Assembly: GCA_023213235.1 (NCBI GenBank)
Contig: CP096137.1
Coordinates: 3,226,908-3,290,907, forward strand
Direction of reading: 5' to 3'
DNA: 64,000 nucleotides
Source of the DNA: Elusimicrobiota bacterium
Lineage (GTDB): Bacteria; Elusimicrobiota; Elusimicrobia; UBA1565; UBA9628
Of the stretch, positions 28,812 through 37,773 are shown piece after piece; position 1 is the stretch's first letter; every line of letters starts with the position of its first letter. The notes beneath the pieces are model-generated. The model was not told where the DNA came from, did no database searches, and saw only the letters and a list, made by a program, of their open reading frames with translations. The translations under genes were made by a program, and so were the position numbers.

Positions 28812-30009
28812 ATGAGGCTTATCGCGGTCCTGCTGCTGCTGTTGGCGGGCCCGGCGCGCGCCCAGACCGACCCCGAGGTCCGCCGCCTCCTGCAGATGGG
28901 CTTCAACCGCGCGCTCGACGGGCGCGGCCCTCTCTCCGGCTACTTCTACTACTACCACAACCAGCCGTACATGAACGGCTCGCGGACTCTGCGCTTCGCG
29001 CTGGCGCCCGTCTATCTCGACACGGAGTTCGGCGTGAGGCAGGGGTGGGGCCCCAAGACCGACCTCGGCGTCGGCCTGGCCGGCGGCGGCTACGCCGACA
29101 GCTACGCCGAGATGCGCGGCGGCACCTTCCTGCGCGGAGAATCCTTCACGGGCGACGGCGTGCGCGCGGCGCTCGGGGCTTATCACGACTTCGGGAAAAT
29201 CGGTCCGGCGCCCCTGGCCGGAGTCCTGCGCGGCGAGGCGCGCCACGCCGAGTACCGCCGCGACGTGACGACGGAGCCTAACTTCGAGCTGCCGAACGCG
29301 CAGACGGACCTCGCGGTCCGCTCGGGCCTGCGCTGGGGCGGCATCGAGCCCTGGTCCTGCCCAAGCTCGCGGGCGAGCTCTCCGTCTGGTACGAGGGACG
29401 CCACCGCCTCAATCCCGGCTCCTACGGCTACGCGGGGATCGCCGAGTCGAACCGCACGCTCACCTGTTCTGGTCGCGGGCCCTCATCGTCTACAACCCTC
29501 CGAAAGCCAAGCACCGGTTCATGGCGCAGGTCGCCGGCGGCACGAGCCGGCGTCCCGACCGGTTCAGCGCGTTCCGCCTCGGCGGCGTCCTGCCCCAGGC
29601 CTCCGAATTTCCGCTCTCGATTCCGGGCTACTACTACCAGGAGGTCAGCGCGCAGAGCTTCGGTCTGGCGGGAGGCTCCTACCTCCTGCCGCTGAGCGCC
29701 GACAAGAAGACCTGGCTCGGGACCTTCACCTTGGCCAGCGCCGTCGTCGACTACTCGCCCGGGCTCGAGCAGCGCAACAAGTGGCACAGCGGCGCGGGTC
29801 TCGGCGTCAGCTTCGCGTCGACGGCCTGGCAGGCCCTGCTCGAGTACGGCTACGGGTTCAACGCGGCCCGCGGCCGCGGCAACCACACGCTCGGCCTGCG
29901 CGTGCAGTTCGACTTCCGCAAGACGACGTCCCCGCTGCTCGTCCCGCGCGACGTCAACCGGGGCCTCGAGCGCGTCTTCGACCGCCTGCCCCGCCTGCCG
30001 GGCCGCTGA
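28812..30009 (+). CDS. outer-membrane beta-barrel-like protein (two apparent frameshifts)
   Basis: About 399 residues with two missing bases restored (near 29350-29353 and near 29460). Signal peptide MRLIAVLLLLLAGPARA, then a protein rich in alternating aromatic and small residues (SGYFYYYHNQPYMNGSRTL, FSAFRLGGVLPQ), and near the end the strand-like NHTLGLRVQFDFRK, typical of transmembrane beta strands. Family not recognised; the general look is of an autonomous outer-membrane barrel. It stands alone between the glycosyltransferase and the reductase genes. Confidence 0.55.
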
Positions 30010-30035
30010 GCCTGGAGGGGACGCGCTGGAATTGA

Positions 30036-30041
30036 TAGCCT
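30036..30041 (+). promoter_or_regulatory. -10 hexamer TAGCCT, leaderless type
   Basis: TAGCCT is followed by six bases and the ATG at 30048. No Shine-Dalgarno is present in those six bases. Confidence 0.45.
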
Positions 30042-30047
30042 AGTTCC

Positions 30048-31415
30048 ATGCCCGATCCCGGAACCCCTGAGCGCCCGCTGGCCGTCGCGATCGTCGGAGC
30101 TGGGCCCTCCGGCTTCTATGCCGCCGAGGCTCTGCTCAAGGCGCCGGGGATCAGCGTCCGCGTCGACCTTTTCGACCGCCTGCCGACGCCGTACGGGCTC
30201 GTGCGCGGCGGCGTGGCGCCGGACCACCAGAAGATCAAGTCCGTGGCGGCCGTCTACGAGCGCGTCGCCCAGGACCCGCGCCTGCGCTTCTTCGGCGCGG
30301 TCAAGCTCGGCCGCGACGTGACGCCCGCCGAGCTCGCCGCGCGCCACGACGCCGTGATCTGGGCCGTCGGCTGCGAGAGCGACCGCCACATGGGCATCCC
30401 CGGGGAGGACCTCGCCGGCTCCCACTCGGCGACCGAATTCGTCGGCTGGTACAACGGCCATCCCGATCACCGCGGCCGGACGTTCGACCTCTCGGTCAAG
30501 GCCGCGGCCGTCGTCGGCGTCGGCAACGTCGCCATGGACGTCACGCGCCTGATGGCCGAAGACCCCGCCAATCTCGCCAAGACCGACATCGCCGCCTACG
30601 CGCTCGACGCGCTGCGCGGCAGCGGCATCAAGACCGTCTGGCTGCTCGGCCGCCGCGGTCCCGCCGAGGCCGCGTACTCCCCGGCCGAAATCGAGGAGAT
30701 CGGCGAGTTGACTTCCGCCGACCTCGTCGTCGACCCCGCCGAGGCCGCCGTCGACGACGTCTCGAAGGGCGAGCTCGCCGACCCGGCGTCGAAGAAGAAG
30801 ACCGACTACGTCCAGGCGCACGCCGCGAAAGGCGAAGGCTCCAAGGAGCGCAAGGTCCGCCTGCGCTTCCGCGTCTCCCCGGTCGAGCTGATCGGCGAGA
30901 ACGGGCGCGTGAAGGCGATGAAGCTCGAGCGCAACAAGCTCGTCGACGACGGCAAGGGCGGGACGAAGGCCGTCGGCACGGGCGTTTATGAGACGATCGA
31001 GGTCGGCCTCGTCCTGCGCTCGGTCGGCTACCGCGGCATCCCGGTCCCCGGCGTGCCGTTCGACGAGAAGTCCGGCCACATCCCCCACCAGGACGGGCGC
31101 GTCGGCCCCGGCTCCTACGTCGTGGGCTGGGCCAAGCGGGGGCCCTCGGGGCTCATCGGCACCAACCGCGCCGACTCGGTGGCCACCGTGCAGTCCCTGC
31201 TCGCCGACCTCAAGGCGGGCGCACTGCCCGCCGTCGCCGACGCCTCGCTCGACGCGACGCTCAAATTGCTCTCCGACAAGAAGGTCCGCGCCTTGAGCTT
31301 CGCCGACTGGCAGAAGCTCGACAAGCTCGAGAAAGAGAACGGCGCGAAGGCCGGCAAGATCCGGGAGAAGTTCACGAGCATCGAGGACATGCTCGCCGCC
31401 CTCGGCCAGAAGTAG
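30048..31415 (+). CDS. FprA/adrenodoxin-reductase-like ferredoxin-NADP reductase
   Basis: 455 residues, the size of FprA enzymes. FAD fold: VAIVGAGPSGFYAAEALL; the family block DRLPTPYGLVRGGVAPDHQK; the NADP fold VVGVGNVAMDVTRL; and the C-terminal FAD contact VVGWAKRGPSGLIGTNRAD. It moves electrons between NADPH and ferredoxin in the cytoplasm. No ferredoxin gene is adjacent. Single-gene unit with its own -10 box; the gene is followed, three bases after the stop, by a paired inverted REP that probably ends the transcript. Confidence 0.92.
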   Translation: MPDPGTPERPLAVAIVGAGPSGFYAAEALLKAPGISVRVDLFDRLPTPYGLVRGGVAPDHQKIKSVAAVYERVAQDPRLRFFGAVKLGRDVTPAELAARHDAVIWAVGCESDRHMGIPGEDLAGSHSATEFVGWYNGHPDHRGRTFDLSVKAAAVVGVGNVAMDVTRLMAEDPANLAKTDIAAYALDALRGSGIKTVWLLGRRGPAEAAYSPAEIEEIGELTSADLVVDPAEAAVDDVSKGELADPASKKKTDYVQAHAAKGEGSKERKVRLRFRVSPVELIGENGRVKAMKLERNKLVDDGKGGTKAVGTGVYETIEVGLVLRSVGYRGIPVPGVPFDEKSGHIPHQDGRVGPGSYVVGWAKRGPSGLIGTNRADSVATVQSLLADLKAGALPAVADASLDATLKLLSDKKVRALSFADWQKLDKLEKENGAKAGKIREKFTSIEDMLAALGQK

Positions 31416-31418
31416 CCC

Positions 31419-31500
31419 CGTAACGAAAGGGACAGGCACTTTCGTTACGCACCTCAATTACCTCCCAAGCGTAACGAAAGTGCCTGTCCCTTTCGTTACG
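31419..31500. repeat. REPIN: two inverted REPs (GGGACAGGCA family)
   Basis: Two 31-base units (31419-31449 and 31470-31500) that are exact reverse complements of each other, separated by 20 bases. Each is also an imperfect hairpin with CGTAACGAAAG arms. The whole 82 bases can fold into one long hairpin. No transposase of matching family is in the window. Confidence 0.85.
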
Positions 31501-31559
31501 TAGGCCCTCCGGCCGATCCTATAGGCCCTAGGGCTCTTACGCGCCCCGCCGGTTCCTCT

Positions 31560-31565
31560 TAAAAT
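31560..31565 (+). promoter_or_regulatory. -10 hexamer TAAAAT for the exported glycogen synthase
   Basis: TAAAAT stands seven bases before the ATG at 31573. The bases between (AAGAGGG) hold a purine run but it touches the start codon, too close for a normal Shine-Dalgarno. Confidence 0.5.
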
Positions 31566-31572
31566 AAGAGGG

Positions 31573-33415
31573 ATGTCGCGACTTCTCGCCGTCCTGCTTC
31601 TCATTCCCATCCCCGCGTTCGGGCAGTCCCGCGGCGTGTCCGTCGTCCCCCAGGTGTCCGTCGCTCCCGCGGGCGCACCCTTCCAATCGTCGCCGGCGCT
31701 CCTCCCCACGGCGTCCCTCGCGTCTCCGGCGGCGTTGGCGCTGACGCCGAGCGCGCTCGCCGCCGCTCCGGCGCCCGCGGCCGCGGCGATCATCCCCGCC
31801 GCCGCTCAGGCGGTCCCGGCCCGCGCCGTGCCCGCGGCTCTCGCCGTCGCGAAGGCCGTTCCCGCCGCGGCCGCTCCCGAGAAGCCGTCGGCTCCCGTCG
31901 AGGCCGCCAAGGCCGAGGCGGACGCGGCCTTCGACGGCAAGCTCAACGTGTTGATCGCCGGCTCCGAGGCCGTGCCGTTCATCAAGACGGGCGGCCTGGC
32001 CGACGTCGTCGACGCCGTCTCGCGCGGGCTGGCCTCGCGCGGCCACGACGTGACCGTCGTCCTGCCCAAGTACAAGGCCCTGAAGACCGCCGGCGTGCAG
32101 CTGCGCGACGCGGGAAAGGTGTCCGTGCCGATCGGGGGCGCGTCGAGACGGCGACGATGCTCGTCGGCGAGCGCGCCGGCGTGCGCGTCGTCCTGCTCGA
32201 GCATCCCGAGTTCTACGAGCGCGAGGGCGGGCCGTACGCGGCCAAGCACGCCGCGCTCGGCCTCTCCGCGTACGACGCGGCCGGCATCGACGACGCCGAC
32301 GAGCGCTTCGGCTTCTACGCGCGCGCCGCCCTCGAGGCGGCGAAGGCGCTCGGCCTCAGGCCCGACGTCGTGCACGCCCACGATTGGCACGCGGCGCTGA
32401 TCCCGACCTTGCTCAAGACCGCCTATGCCGCGGACCCGTTCTTCGCGGCGACGAAGTCGGCGCTGACGATCCATAACATCGCCTTCCAGGGCGCCTTCGC
32501 CCTCGCGACGGCGGAGAAGCTCGGCTTCGAGCCCGCGGCCCTCGAGCATATGGGCGGCGCGAACTACCTGAAGTCCGGCATCAAGCACGCCGACCTCGTG
32601 ACGACGGTCAGCCCCAACTACGCGCGCGAGATCGTCGAGAATCCGCTGTTCGGCATGGGCCTCGAGGGCGCGCTGCGCGAGAGCGGCGTCGAAGGCGTGC
32701 TCAACGGCATCGACCCCGAGCTCTACGACCCCGCGACCGACCCCCTGCTCGCGCGCAACTACGGCATCGCCGACGTCACCGAGGGCAAGGCCGCCAACAA
32801 GGCCGCCCTGCAGCAGAAGCTCGGCCTCGACGAGTCGCCGCGCTCCCTCTCTTCGTCGTGGCTTCGCGCCTGGCCAACCAGAAGGGCATCGACATGATCT
32901 TCGAGTCGGCGGCCGAGATCGTGCGCCTCGGCGGACAGCTGGCCATCATGGGCACCGGCGACGCGAACACCGAGGCGCTGCGCGCGGCCCTCGTGCTGGC
33001 CTTCCCGGGCAAGGTCGCCGCGCACCCGTTCGACGAGGACGCGGTCCGCCTGCTCTTCGCCGCCGCGGACTTCCTTCTCATGCCGTCGCGCTTCGAGCCG
33101 TGCGGCCTGTCCCAGCTCATCGCCCAGCGCTACGGGACTTTGCCGATCGTCACGTTGACGGGAGGCCTCGCGGACACGGTCGTCGACCTGCGCGACGACC
33201 CCGTCAACGGGACCGGCCTGATCGTCCGCGCGATCGCCGGCATCTCGCTGTCGCGCGCGGTGGCCGACGCGGTGAAGGGCTATCACGATCCGCTCGCCTT
33301 CCCGCTCGCGCGCCGCGCGGCGATGAGCAAGGACTCCTCCTGGGAAGTCTCGCTCGACGTCTACGAGGCGCTGTTCCGCCGCCTGCTCCGGTCCGAAGGG
33401 CCCGGAAACCGCTAG
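31573..33415 (+). CDS. GlgA-type glycogen synthase with signal peptide and Ala/Pro-rich leader (two apparent frameshifts)
   Basis: About 614 residues with two missing bases restored (near 32140 and 32850). Residues 1-18 look like a signal peptide (MSRLLAVLLLIPIPAFGQS), followed by about 100 residues of Ala/Pro/Val low complexity. Then a full GT5 catalytic unit: KTGGLADVVDAV near residue 137 (ADP-glucose loop), VVHAHDWHAALIPTLLK, SALTIHNIAFQG, TTVSPNYAREI, VLNGIDPELYDP, and MPSRFEPCGLSQL with the catalytic glutamate. ADP-glucose is a cytoplasmic donor, so an exported copy is odd: either it is kept at the membrane, or the donor is not ADP-glucose, or it is repurposed. Two other proteins in the window share the same leader style. 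Confidence 0.85.
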
Positions 33416-33471
33416 GCCCTCTCCCGCCTCCCCGAGTCCCCCCGGCCCCGCCGTCGTCGCGCCGAAGGGGC

Positions 33472-33477
33472 TATCCT
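33472..33477 (+). promoter_or_regulatory. -10 hexamer TATCCT, leaderless type
   Basis: TATCCT is followed by six bases (CCTCAT) and the ATG at 33484. Confidence 0.5.
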
Positions 33478-33483
33478 CCTCAT

Positions 33484-35056
33484 ATGAAGCGGTTGACGGC
33501 CGTCGCGTTGTCCTGGCTCGTCGTCCTCGGGGCGTTCCCCGCGGACGCCCAGGTGGTCCTCGGCCGGGCCGCGCTGACGCCGGGACTCTCCGCGCCGGCG
33601 CCGGTCCCCTCCGGTCTCGCCCCCGCCGCCTCGCTGCTCGCGCCTTCTGTCACGGCGCCCGCCCTCGCCGTCTCGATCGCGCCGACGGCCTTCGCTCCGG
33701 CGCCGGTGCTCTCAGCACCCGCGGCGCTCCTCGCGTCGCCGGTTCCCGTCGCGGCCGCGGCGTCGCCCTCGCGGACGCCGTCTCCGGTTTCCGCCCTCAA
33801 GACGGCCGCGTCGATTCCGGAGGCCGCCGCCCCGGCGTTCGACGGCGGCCGCCTCGCCGCCGCCTCGACGCCCGACCCCGTCGAGCCCGGCCGGGAGGCG
33901 CGCGCGCCCGCCAAGCGCTCGCTGCTGCAGCGCTACAAGGACTCGCGCAAGGACTCCACCCCGAAGCTCGCCGCCTTCGCCAAGGGCGCCTTCGCCGCGT
34001 CGATGGCCGCCGTCGCCGTGCCGCCCCTGCTGTCGATGGCGCCCGCGCTCAAGATCGGCGCCGCGATCGCCTTCACGAACCTCGCGCTGTTCGCGCTGAT
34101 CGTGCCCGCGTCGCTCGCGCTGTGGGCCGCGCGAAAGCTGCGCCGCTCGCCCGAGGCGGCCCGCCCGCCCCCTCGCGCCGCAGGCTCGCGGCGACCATGG
34201 CCCTGGGCCTGCTCTTCGGAGCCGGCCTCGGCGTGACCCCCTATCACGCGACGGTCACGGGCCCGGTCGTGGAGCGCGTCGAGATGTACCTCGACCGGAG
34301 CCGCTCCGTCCAGGAGCAGGAGCGCGTGCGCTGGATCGCCGGCGGCACGGTCGAGGAAGAGACCATCGCCGTGCTGTCCAAGAATCCCGTCGGGCGCGAC
34401 ACCCTGAACGCCCTGCGCGACCGCTTCGGCGTCATCCGCCTGCCGAGCTTCTTCCTCTCCCGCCAGGAGAGTTCCTACGCCGAGCACTCGAGCGCCTTCG
34501 ACGCCGTCTACCTCAACGAGAACGAACTGACCAGCCGCGGCTGGACCGTCGAAGACTTCCTGCGGGATCCCGAGAAGCAGCGCCGGCTGATACGCGAGAT
34601 GGACTCCACGATCCTGCACGAGCTCACGCACGCCGTCCAGGGCCGGCGCTCTCCCTGACGCCCGGCTACTTCCGGAACACGATCGAGGCCGAGCAGGAGG
34701 CCTTCCTGCGGGAGCTTCTCTACGACGTCGCGCGGCTCGAGGCGGACAAGACCCTCCGGGACACCGGCGAGAACCAGTGGATGATCCTCGAGGCGGCCGA
34801 GAGCCTCGACGGCTTCATGAAGTCCGTCGCCGGCATGTACGAAAAGAACGTCGTCATCGGCGACGACCCGCACTTCAACGCCTTCATCGCCGCGCAGCGC
34901 GCGCGCTGGCCCGCCTACCGCGTGCGCCTCTACCTCCTGCTCTCCGAGCGCGCGACCGTTCCCTTTTCCGCTAAGATGTACCTGGAAAAAGCGCGGGCCG
35001 CGGCGAAGGAAGCCGGCCTGCCCGACCCGGCCGCCCCCTCGGTCGTCTCGCGCTGA
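33484..35056 (+). CDS. exported/membrane zincin-like protein with Ala/Pro-rich leader (two apparent frameshifts)
   Basis: About 524 residues with two missing bases restored (near 34170 and 34654-34656). A signal peptide (MKRLTAVALSWLVVLGAFPADA) is followed by about 100 residues of Ala/Pro/Ser low complexity, a basic stretch (KRSLLQRYKDSRKD), then two or three hydrophobic segments around residues 165-255. Near residue 378, TILHELTHAVQG is an HExxH zinc motif; downstream, TIEAEQEAFLRELLYD could provide the third ligand glutamate. No peptidase family recognised. Neighbours are the exported glycogen synthase upstream and a small membrane protein downstream; no functional tie is evident. Confidence 0.55.
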
Positions 35057-35067
35057 TCCGCGAGACA

Positions 35068-35390
35068 ATGTTCTTCCCTCTCATCTACTGGGTCGTCGCC
35101 CCGCTGTTCTTCGCCTGGCTCGTCGTGCGCTGGCTGAAGAAGAACAGCCCCTACGTCGCGCCCCCGAGGTCGCCGCGCTGTTCGCCGAGCGCCCGATCGA
35201 AAAGAAGTGGTTCCGCGCCGCCCGCCGCGACGCCGGCGGCCTTCTGCGCTGGCTCGGCGACTTCGAGAAGCAGCCCGAGGCGGTCGACGCCGCCTACGCC
35301 GGCAAGGAGGCCGCCCAGGCCGCCGGCGAGAAGGCCGCCTTCCTCGTCTTCAACGACAAGGCCGAGCTCCTCGAGCAGGTCGACTCCTAG
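35068..35390 (+). CDS. small single-span membrane protein (apparent frameshift)
   Basis: About 107 residues when one missing base in the CCCCC run (35161-35165) is restored; without it the frame runs on into the TrmO gene. The first 20 residues form a membrane helix (FFPLIYWVVAPLFFAWLVV), followed by a basic patch and a cytoplasmic helical tail rich in Ala/Glu (EVAALFAERPIEKKWFRAA, then AGKEAAQAAGEKAAF). Not recognised. It lies 11 bases after the zincin-like gene and 7 bases before trmO, so it is probably in the same transcript. Confidence 0.5.
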
Positions 35391-35397
35391 GACCGCC

Positions 35398-36153
35398 GTG
35401 GCCGACTCGCCCCTGCGCGTCATCGGGCATCTGCGCTCCTGCTTCCGCGAGAAGTTCGGCACGCCGCGCCAGCCCCTGCTCGTCCCCGGCGCGACCGCGT
35501 CGCTGACGATCGCGCGCGAGCACCTGCCCGAGCACTCGCTCGACGGCCTCGGCCTCTTCTCGCACGTCTGGCTGCTGTCCTATTTCCACCTGAACACCAA
35601 CAAGATGGTGCGCCCGAAGATCCATCCGCCGCGCCTGAAGGGCAAGAGCGTCGGCCTCTTCGCCTCCCGCTCGCCGCACCGCCCGAGCCCGATCGGCCTC
35701 TCGCTGGCGAAGCTGGTCCGCGTCGAAGGCCACACGATCCATCTGTCCGGGATCGATCTCGTCGACGGCACTCCGATCCTCGACGTGAAGCCCTACATTC
35801 CCGAGTGGGACTCCGTGCCGCACGCCTCCTCCGGCTGGCTGAAGGACGCTCCGTTTCCGACGTTGAAGGTGTCGTTCGCCGCCAAGGCGCTCAAGGACGT
35901 CGCCGCCGCGCAGAAGCGACTCAAGCTCAAGGGGCTCAAGGCGACCTTGTCCGACATCCTCTCCCAGGACCTGCGCAACTCGCGCGACAAGTCGCAGAAC
36001 AAGGACGGGCTCGAGCTCGGATTCTTCCTGTACGACTTCGACGTCCATTTCCATGTCGTCGGCCGGACCGCGACCGTCCTCGAGCTGCAGACCGGGAACG
36101 TGATGCACAAGAAGGAGCGCCGCGTCCCGCCGAAGGCCGTGGGCCTGCGATGA
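35398..36153 (+). CDS. trmO: TrmO/TsaA-like tRNA methyltransferase
   Basis: 251 residues from the GTG at 35398. LGLFSHVWLLSYFHLN, VGLFASRSPHRPSPIGLS (split: RSPHRPSPIG is the family signature) and IDLVDGTPILDVKPYIP are the TsaA/VirR-like motifs of the SAM-dependent enzyme that methylates N6-threonylcarbamoyladenosine at position 37 of tRNA-Thr. The C-terminal 100 residues are longer than the minimal domain, as in E. coli TrmO. Its stop overlaps the start of the transporter (ATGA). Confidence 0.9.
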   Translation: MADSPLRVIGHLRSCFREKFGTPRQPLLVPGATASLTIAREHLPEHSLDGLGLFSHVWLLSYFHLNTNKMVRPKIHPPRLKGKSVGLFASRSPHRPSPIGLSLAKLVRVEGHTIHLSGIDLVDGTPILDVKPYIPEWDSVPHASSGWLKDAPFPTLKVSFAAKALKDVAAAQKRLKLKGLKATLSDILSQDLRNSRDKSQNKDGLELGFFLYDFDVHFHVVGRTATVLELQTGNVMHKKERRVPPKAVGLR

Positions 36154-37343
36154 CCTCTCCGGGCGTCTGGCGCGCGAACGTGCGCCGCATGTACGTCTGG
36201 CGCGCGCTGACGATGATGCACTTCTTCGCGGGGGCCCTCGTGCCGTTCTTCACCGACTGGGGCGGACTGACCTTGCCGCAGTTGTTCCTCCTGCAGGGCT
36301 GGTTCTTCCTCTGGATCTTCCTGCTCGAGGTCCCGACGGGCGCCGTCGCCGACAAGTACGGGCGCAAGACCTCGATCGTCTGCGCCACCGCCTGCCTGAT
36401 CGCCGCGACGGCGCTCTACGCGACGGGCAAAGGCCTCGCCCGCTTCCTGCTCGCCGAGCTGATCTGGGCGGCGTCCGCCGCGCTCGCCTCCGGCGCCGAC
36501 GAGGCGATGGTCTACGACAGCCTCAAGGCGGCCGGCGACGAGAAGGAATCGAAGAAGGCGCTCTCGCGCCTGGCGACCTTCGACATCGGCGCGATCGCGC
36601 TCGCCGCTCCGCTCGGCAGCCTGATGGCCGCCGGCTGGGGCCTGCGCGCGCCGATGTTCGCGATGCTCTTTCCGTTCTCCCTGGGACTGCTCGCGGCCCT
36701 CACGCTCAAGGAGCCCCCGACGGGCGAGGCGCCGGAGGCCAAGCCCGGCTACAGCGAGGTGCTCACGCGCGGCGTGCGTTACTTCCGCGGCCACAAGGCG
36801 CTGCGCGCGCTGGCCTTCGACTCGGTGACCATCTGGATGCTCTCGTTCATGACCGTGTGGCTGTTCCAGCCGCGGCTCAAGGAACTCGGCGTCGGCGTCG
36901 CGGCCTACGGCTTCGTCACCGCCGCGATGACCTTGTCGCAGATCGCGGTCCTCAACCTCGGCGACCGCGTCGAGAAGTTCTTCGGCGGCACTCGCCGCTA
37001 CCTCGTCTGGAGCGCGGTGATCCCGGGGCTCGCGTTCCTCCTGCTGCCGTTCGCGCGCCACCCGCTCGCCGCCTCGGGCCTGTTCGTCCTGATCGCCGGC
37101 TTCGGGCTCTCGCGCTCCGTCGTGATCTCGAATTACATGAACAAGCACATCGACGGGCCGATGCGCGCGACCGTGCTCTCGATGGTCGGCATGAGCCGCC
37201 AGCTGACCGGCATCGTCGTGCTCCCGCTGACCGGCCTGCTGACCAAGGCCTCCCTCGGCGCCACCTTCGCCGTGCTCGGCGCGCTCATCCTCGGCTGCGC
37301 CTGGGCCTCCTCCGTCGAAGAGGCCCACCTCTCCGATGCCTGA
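36150..37343 (+). CDS. major facilitator superfamily transporter
   Basis: 397 residues with about twelve membrane helices. Between helices 2 and 3 stands GAVADKYGRKTSIV, the MFS loop motif; EVPTGAVAD is typical of drug-proton antiporter-like members. Substrate unknown. It is translationally coupled to trmO by ATGA, but I see no functional link. The stop (37341-37343) is followed after two bases by the left repeat of the HNH cassette, and the cassette's ORF starts inside its last codons. Confidence 0.85.
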   Translation: MTSPGVWRANVRRMYVWRALTMMHFFAGALVPFFTDWGGLTLPQLFLLQGWFFLWIFLLEVPTGAVADKYGRKTSIVCATACLIAATALYATGKGLARFLLAELIWAASAALASGADEAMVYDSLKAAGDEKESKKALSRLATFDIGAIALAAPLGSLMAAGWGLRAPMFAMLFPFSLGLLAALTLKEPPTGEAPEAKPGYSEVLTRGVRYFRGHKALRALAFDSVTIWMLSFMTVWLFQPRLKELGVGVAAYGFVTAAMTLSQIAVLNLGDRVEKFFGGTRRYLVWSAVIPGLAFLLLPFARHPLAASGLFVLIAGFGLSRSVVISNYMNKHIDGPMRATVLSMVGMSRQLTGIVVLPLTGLLTKASLGATFAVLGALILGCAWASSVEEAHLSDA

Positions 37344-37731
37344 TCAATCGTTAAAGGGTGTCAGGCCTCACGTTAACGATTCTTCATCGACGCGAGGGGC
37401 GGCCAAGATCGCGGCCGCCTGTTCCTTAACGCGGCCGTCACCCGCCGGCTGCCGCTGGTGCGGAGCGGCCCTGCCCAAGGGCCGCCGCGCCTGGTGCTCG
37501 GGCCGCTGCTCGACGCGCTTCTGGAACAACCACTGGTGGAAGCGCGCACGCGTCGCCGCGCGCCGCCGGGACAAGCGCCGCTGCGTCGCCTGCGGCGCGA
37601 CGGGCGCACTCGAGGTGCATCACAAGGTCCCCTGCCGCGGCCGCCACGCGATGCCCGGTTGCGACCACCACCTCGAGAACCTCGAGACCTTGTGCCCGCC
37701 GTGCCATCGCGCGCGACAGCCGAATCGTTAA
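37336..37731 (+). CDS. HNH endonuclease-like protein carried between inverted REPs
   Basis: 131 residues if the ATG at 37336 is used; the first 15 residues are coded by the end of the transporter gene and the REP, and no other ATG/GTG/TTG occurs before the domain. The domain is clear from residue 38: two zinc pairs (CRWCG and CSGRC; CVACG and CPPCH) bracket LEVHHKVPCRGRHAMPG and HHLENLETLCPPCHRARQ, the beta-beta-alpha metal nuclease fold with the H-N-H set. A very basic middle (WWKRARVAARRRDKRR) suits DNA contact. The TAA stop lies in the right-hand REP. GC content is like the host's. Confidence 0.75.
   Translation: MPDQSLKGVRPHVNDSSSTRGAAKIAAACSLTRPSPAGCRWCGAALPKGRRAWCSGRCSTRFWNNHWWKRARVAARRRDKRRCVACGATGALEVHHKVPCRGRHAMPGCDHHLENLETLCPPCHRARQPNR
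37346..37381. repeat. REP (GGTGTCAGGCCTCA family), left copy
   Basis: A 36-base imperfect hairpin with AATCGTTAA/TTAACGATT arms, two bases after the transporter stop. It matches the inverse of the right copy apart from one extra A. Confidence 0.85.
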
Positions 37732-37759
37732 TCGTGAGGCCTGACACCCTTTAACGATT
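37723..37759. repeat. REP (GGTGTCAGGCCTCA family), right copy inverted
   Basis: A 37-base inverted partner of the left copy, giving the HNH gene its stop and lying next to the -10 of the following gene. Confidence 0.85.
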
Positions 37760-37762
37760 TAA

Positions 37763-37768
37763 TAGGCT
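37763..37768 (+). promoter_or_regulatory. -10 hexamer TAGGCT, leaderless type
   Basis: TAGGCT stands five bases before the GTG at 37774 and four bases after the REP end. Confidence 0.4.
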
Positions 37769-37773
37769 AGGCT

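Larger units (their letters stand above)
37346..37759. mobile_element. putative REP-HNH cassette
   Basis: A 414-base unit of inverted REPs enclosing one HNH nuclease gene, inserted immediately after the transporter stop. A solo copy of the same REP at 48832-48868 shows the family spreads. Mobility of the whole unit is inference. Confidence 0.5.

Noticed and set aside
31419..31500. Short CRISPR-like array
   Set aside because: Only two units in inverted, not direct, orientation and no spacer series or cas gene; it is a REPIN.
37346..37759. Group I or group II intron with an HNH homing endonuclease
   Set aside because: The unit lies after a complete gene rather than inside one, is too short for an intron core, and its ends are REP hairpins.
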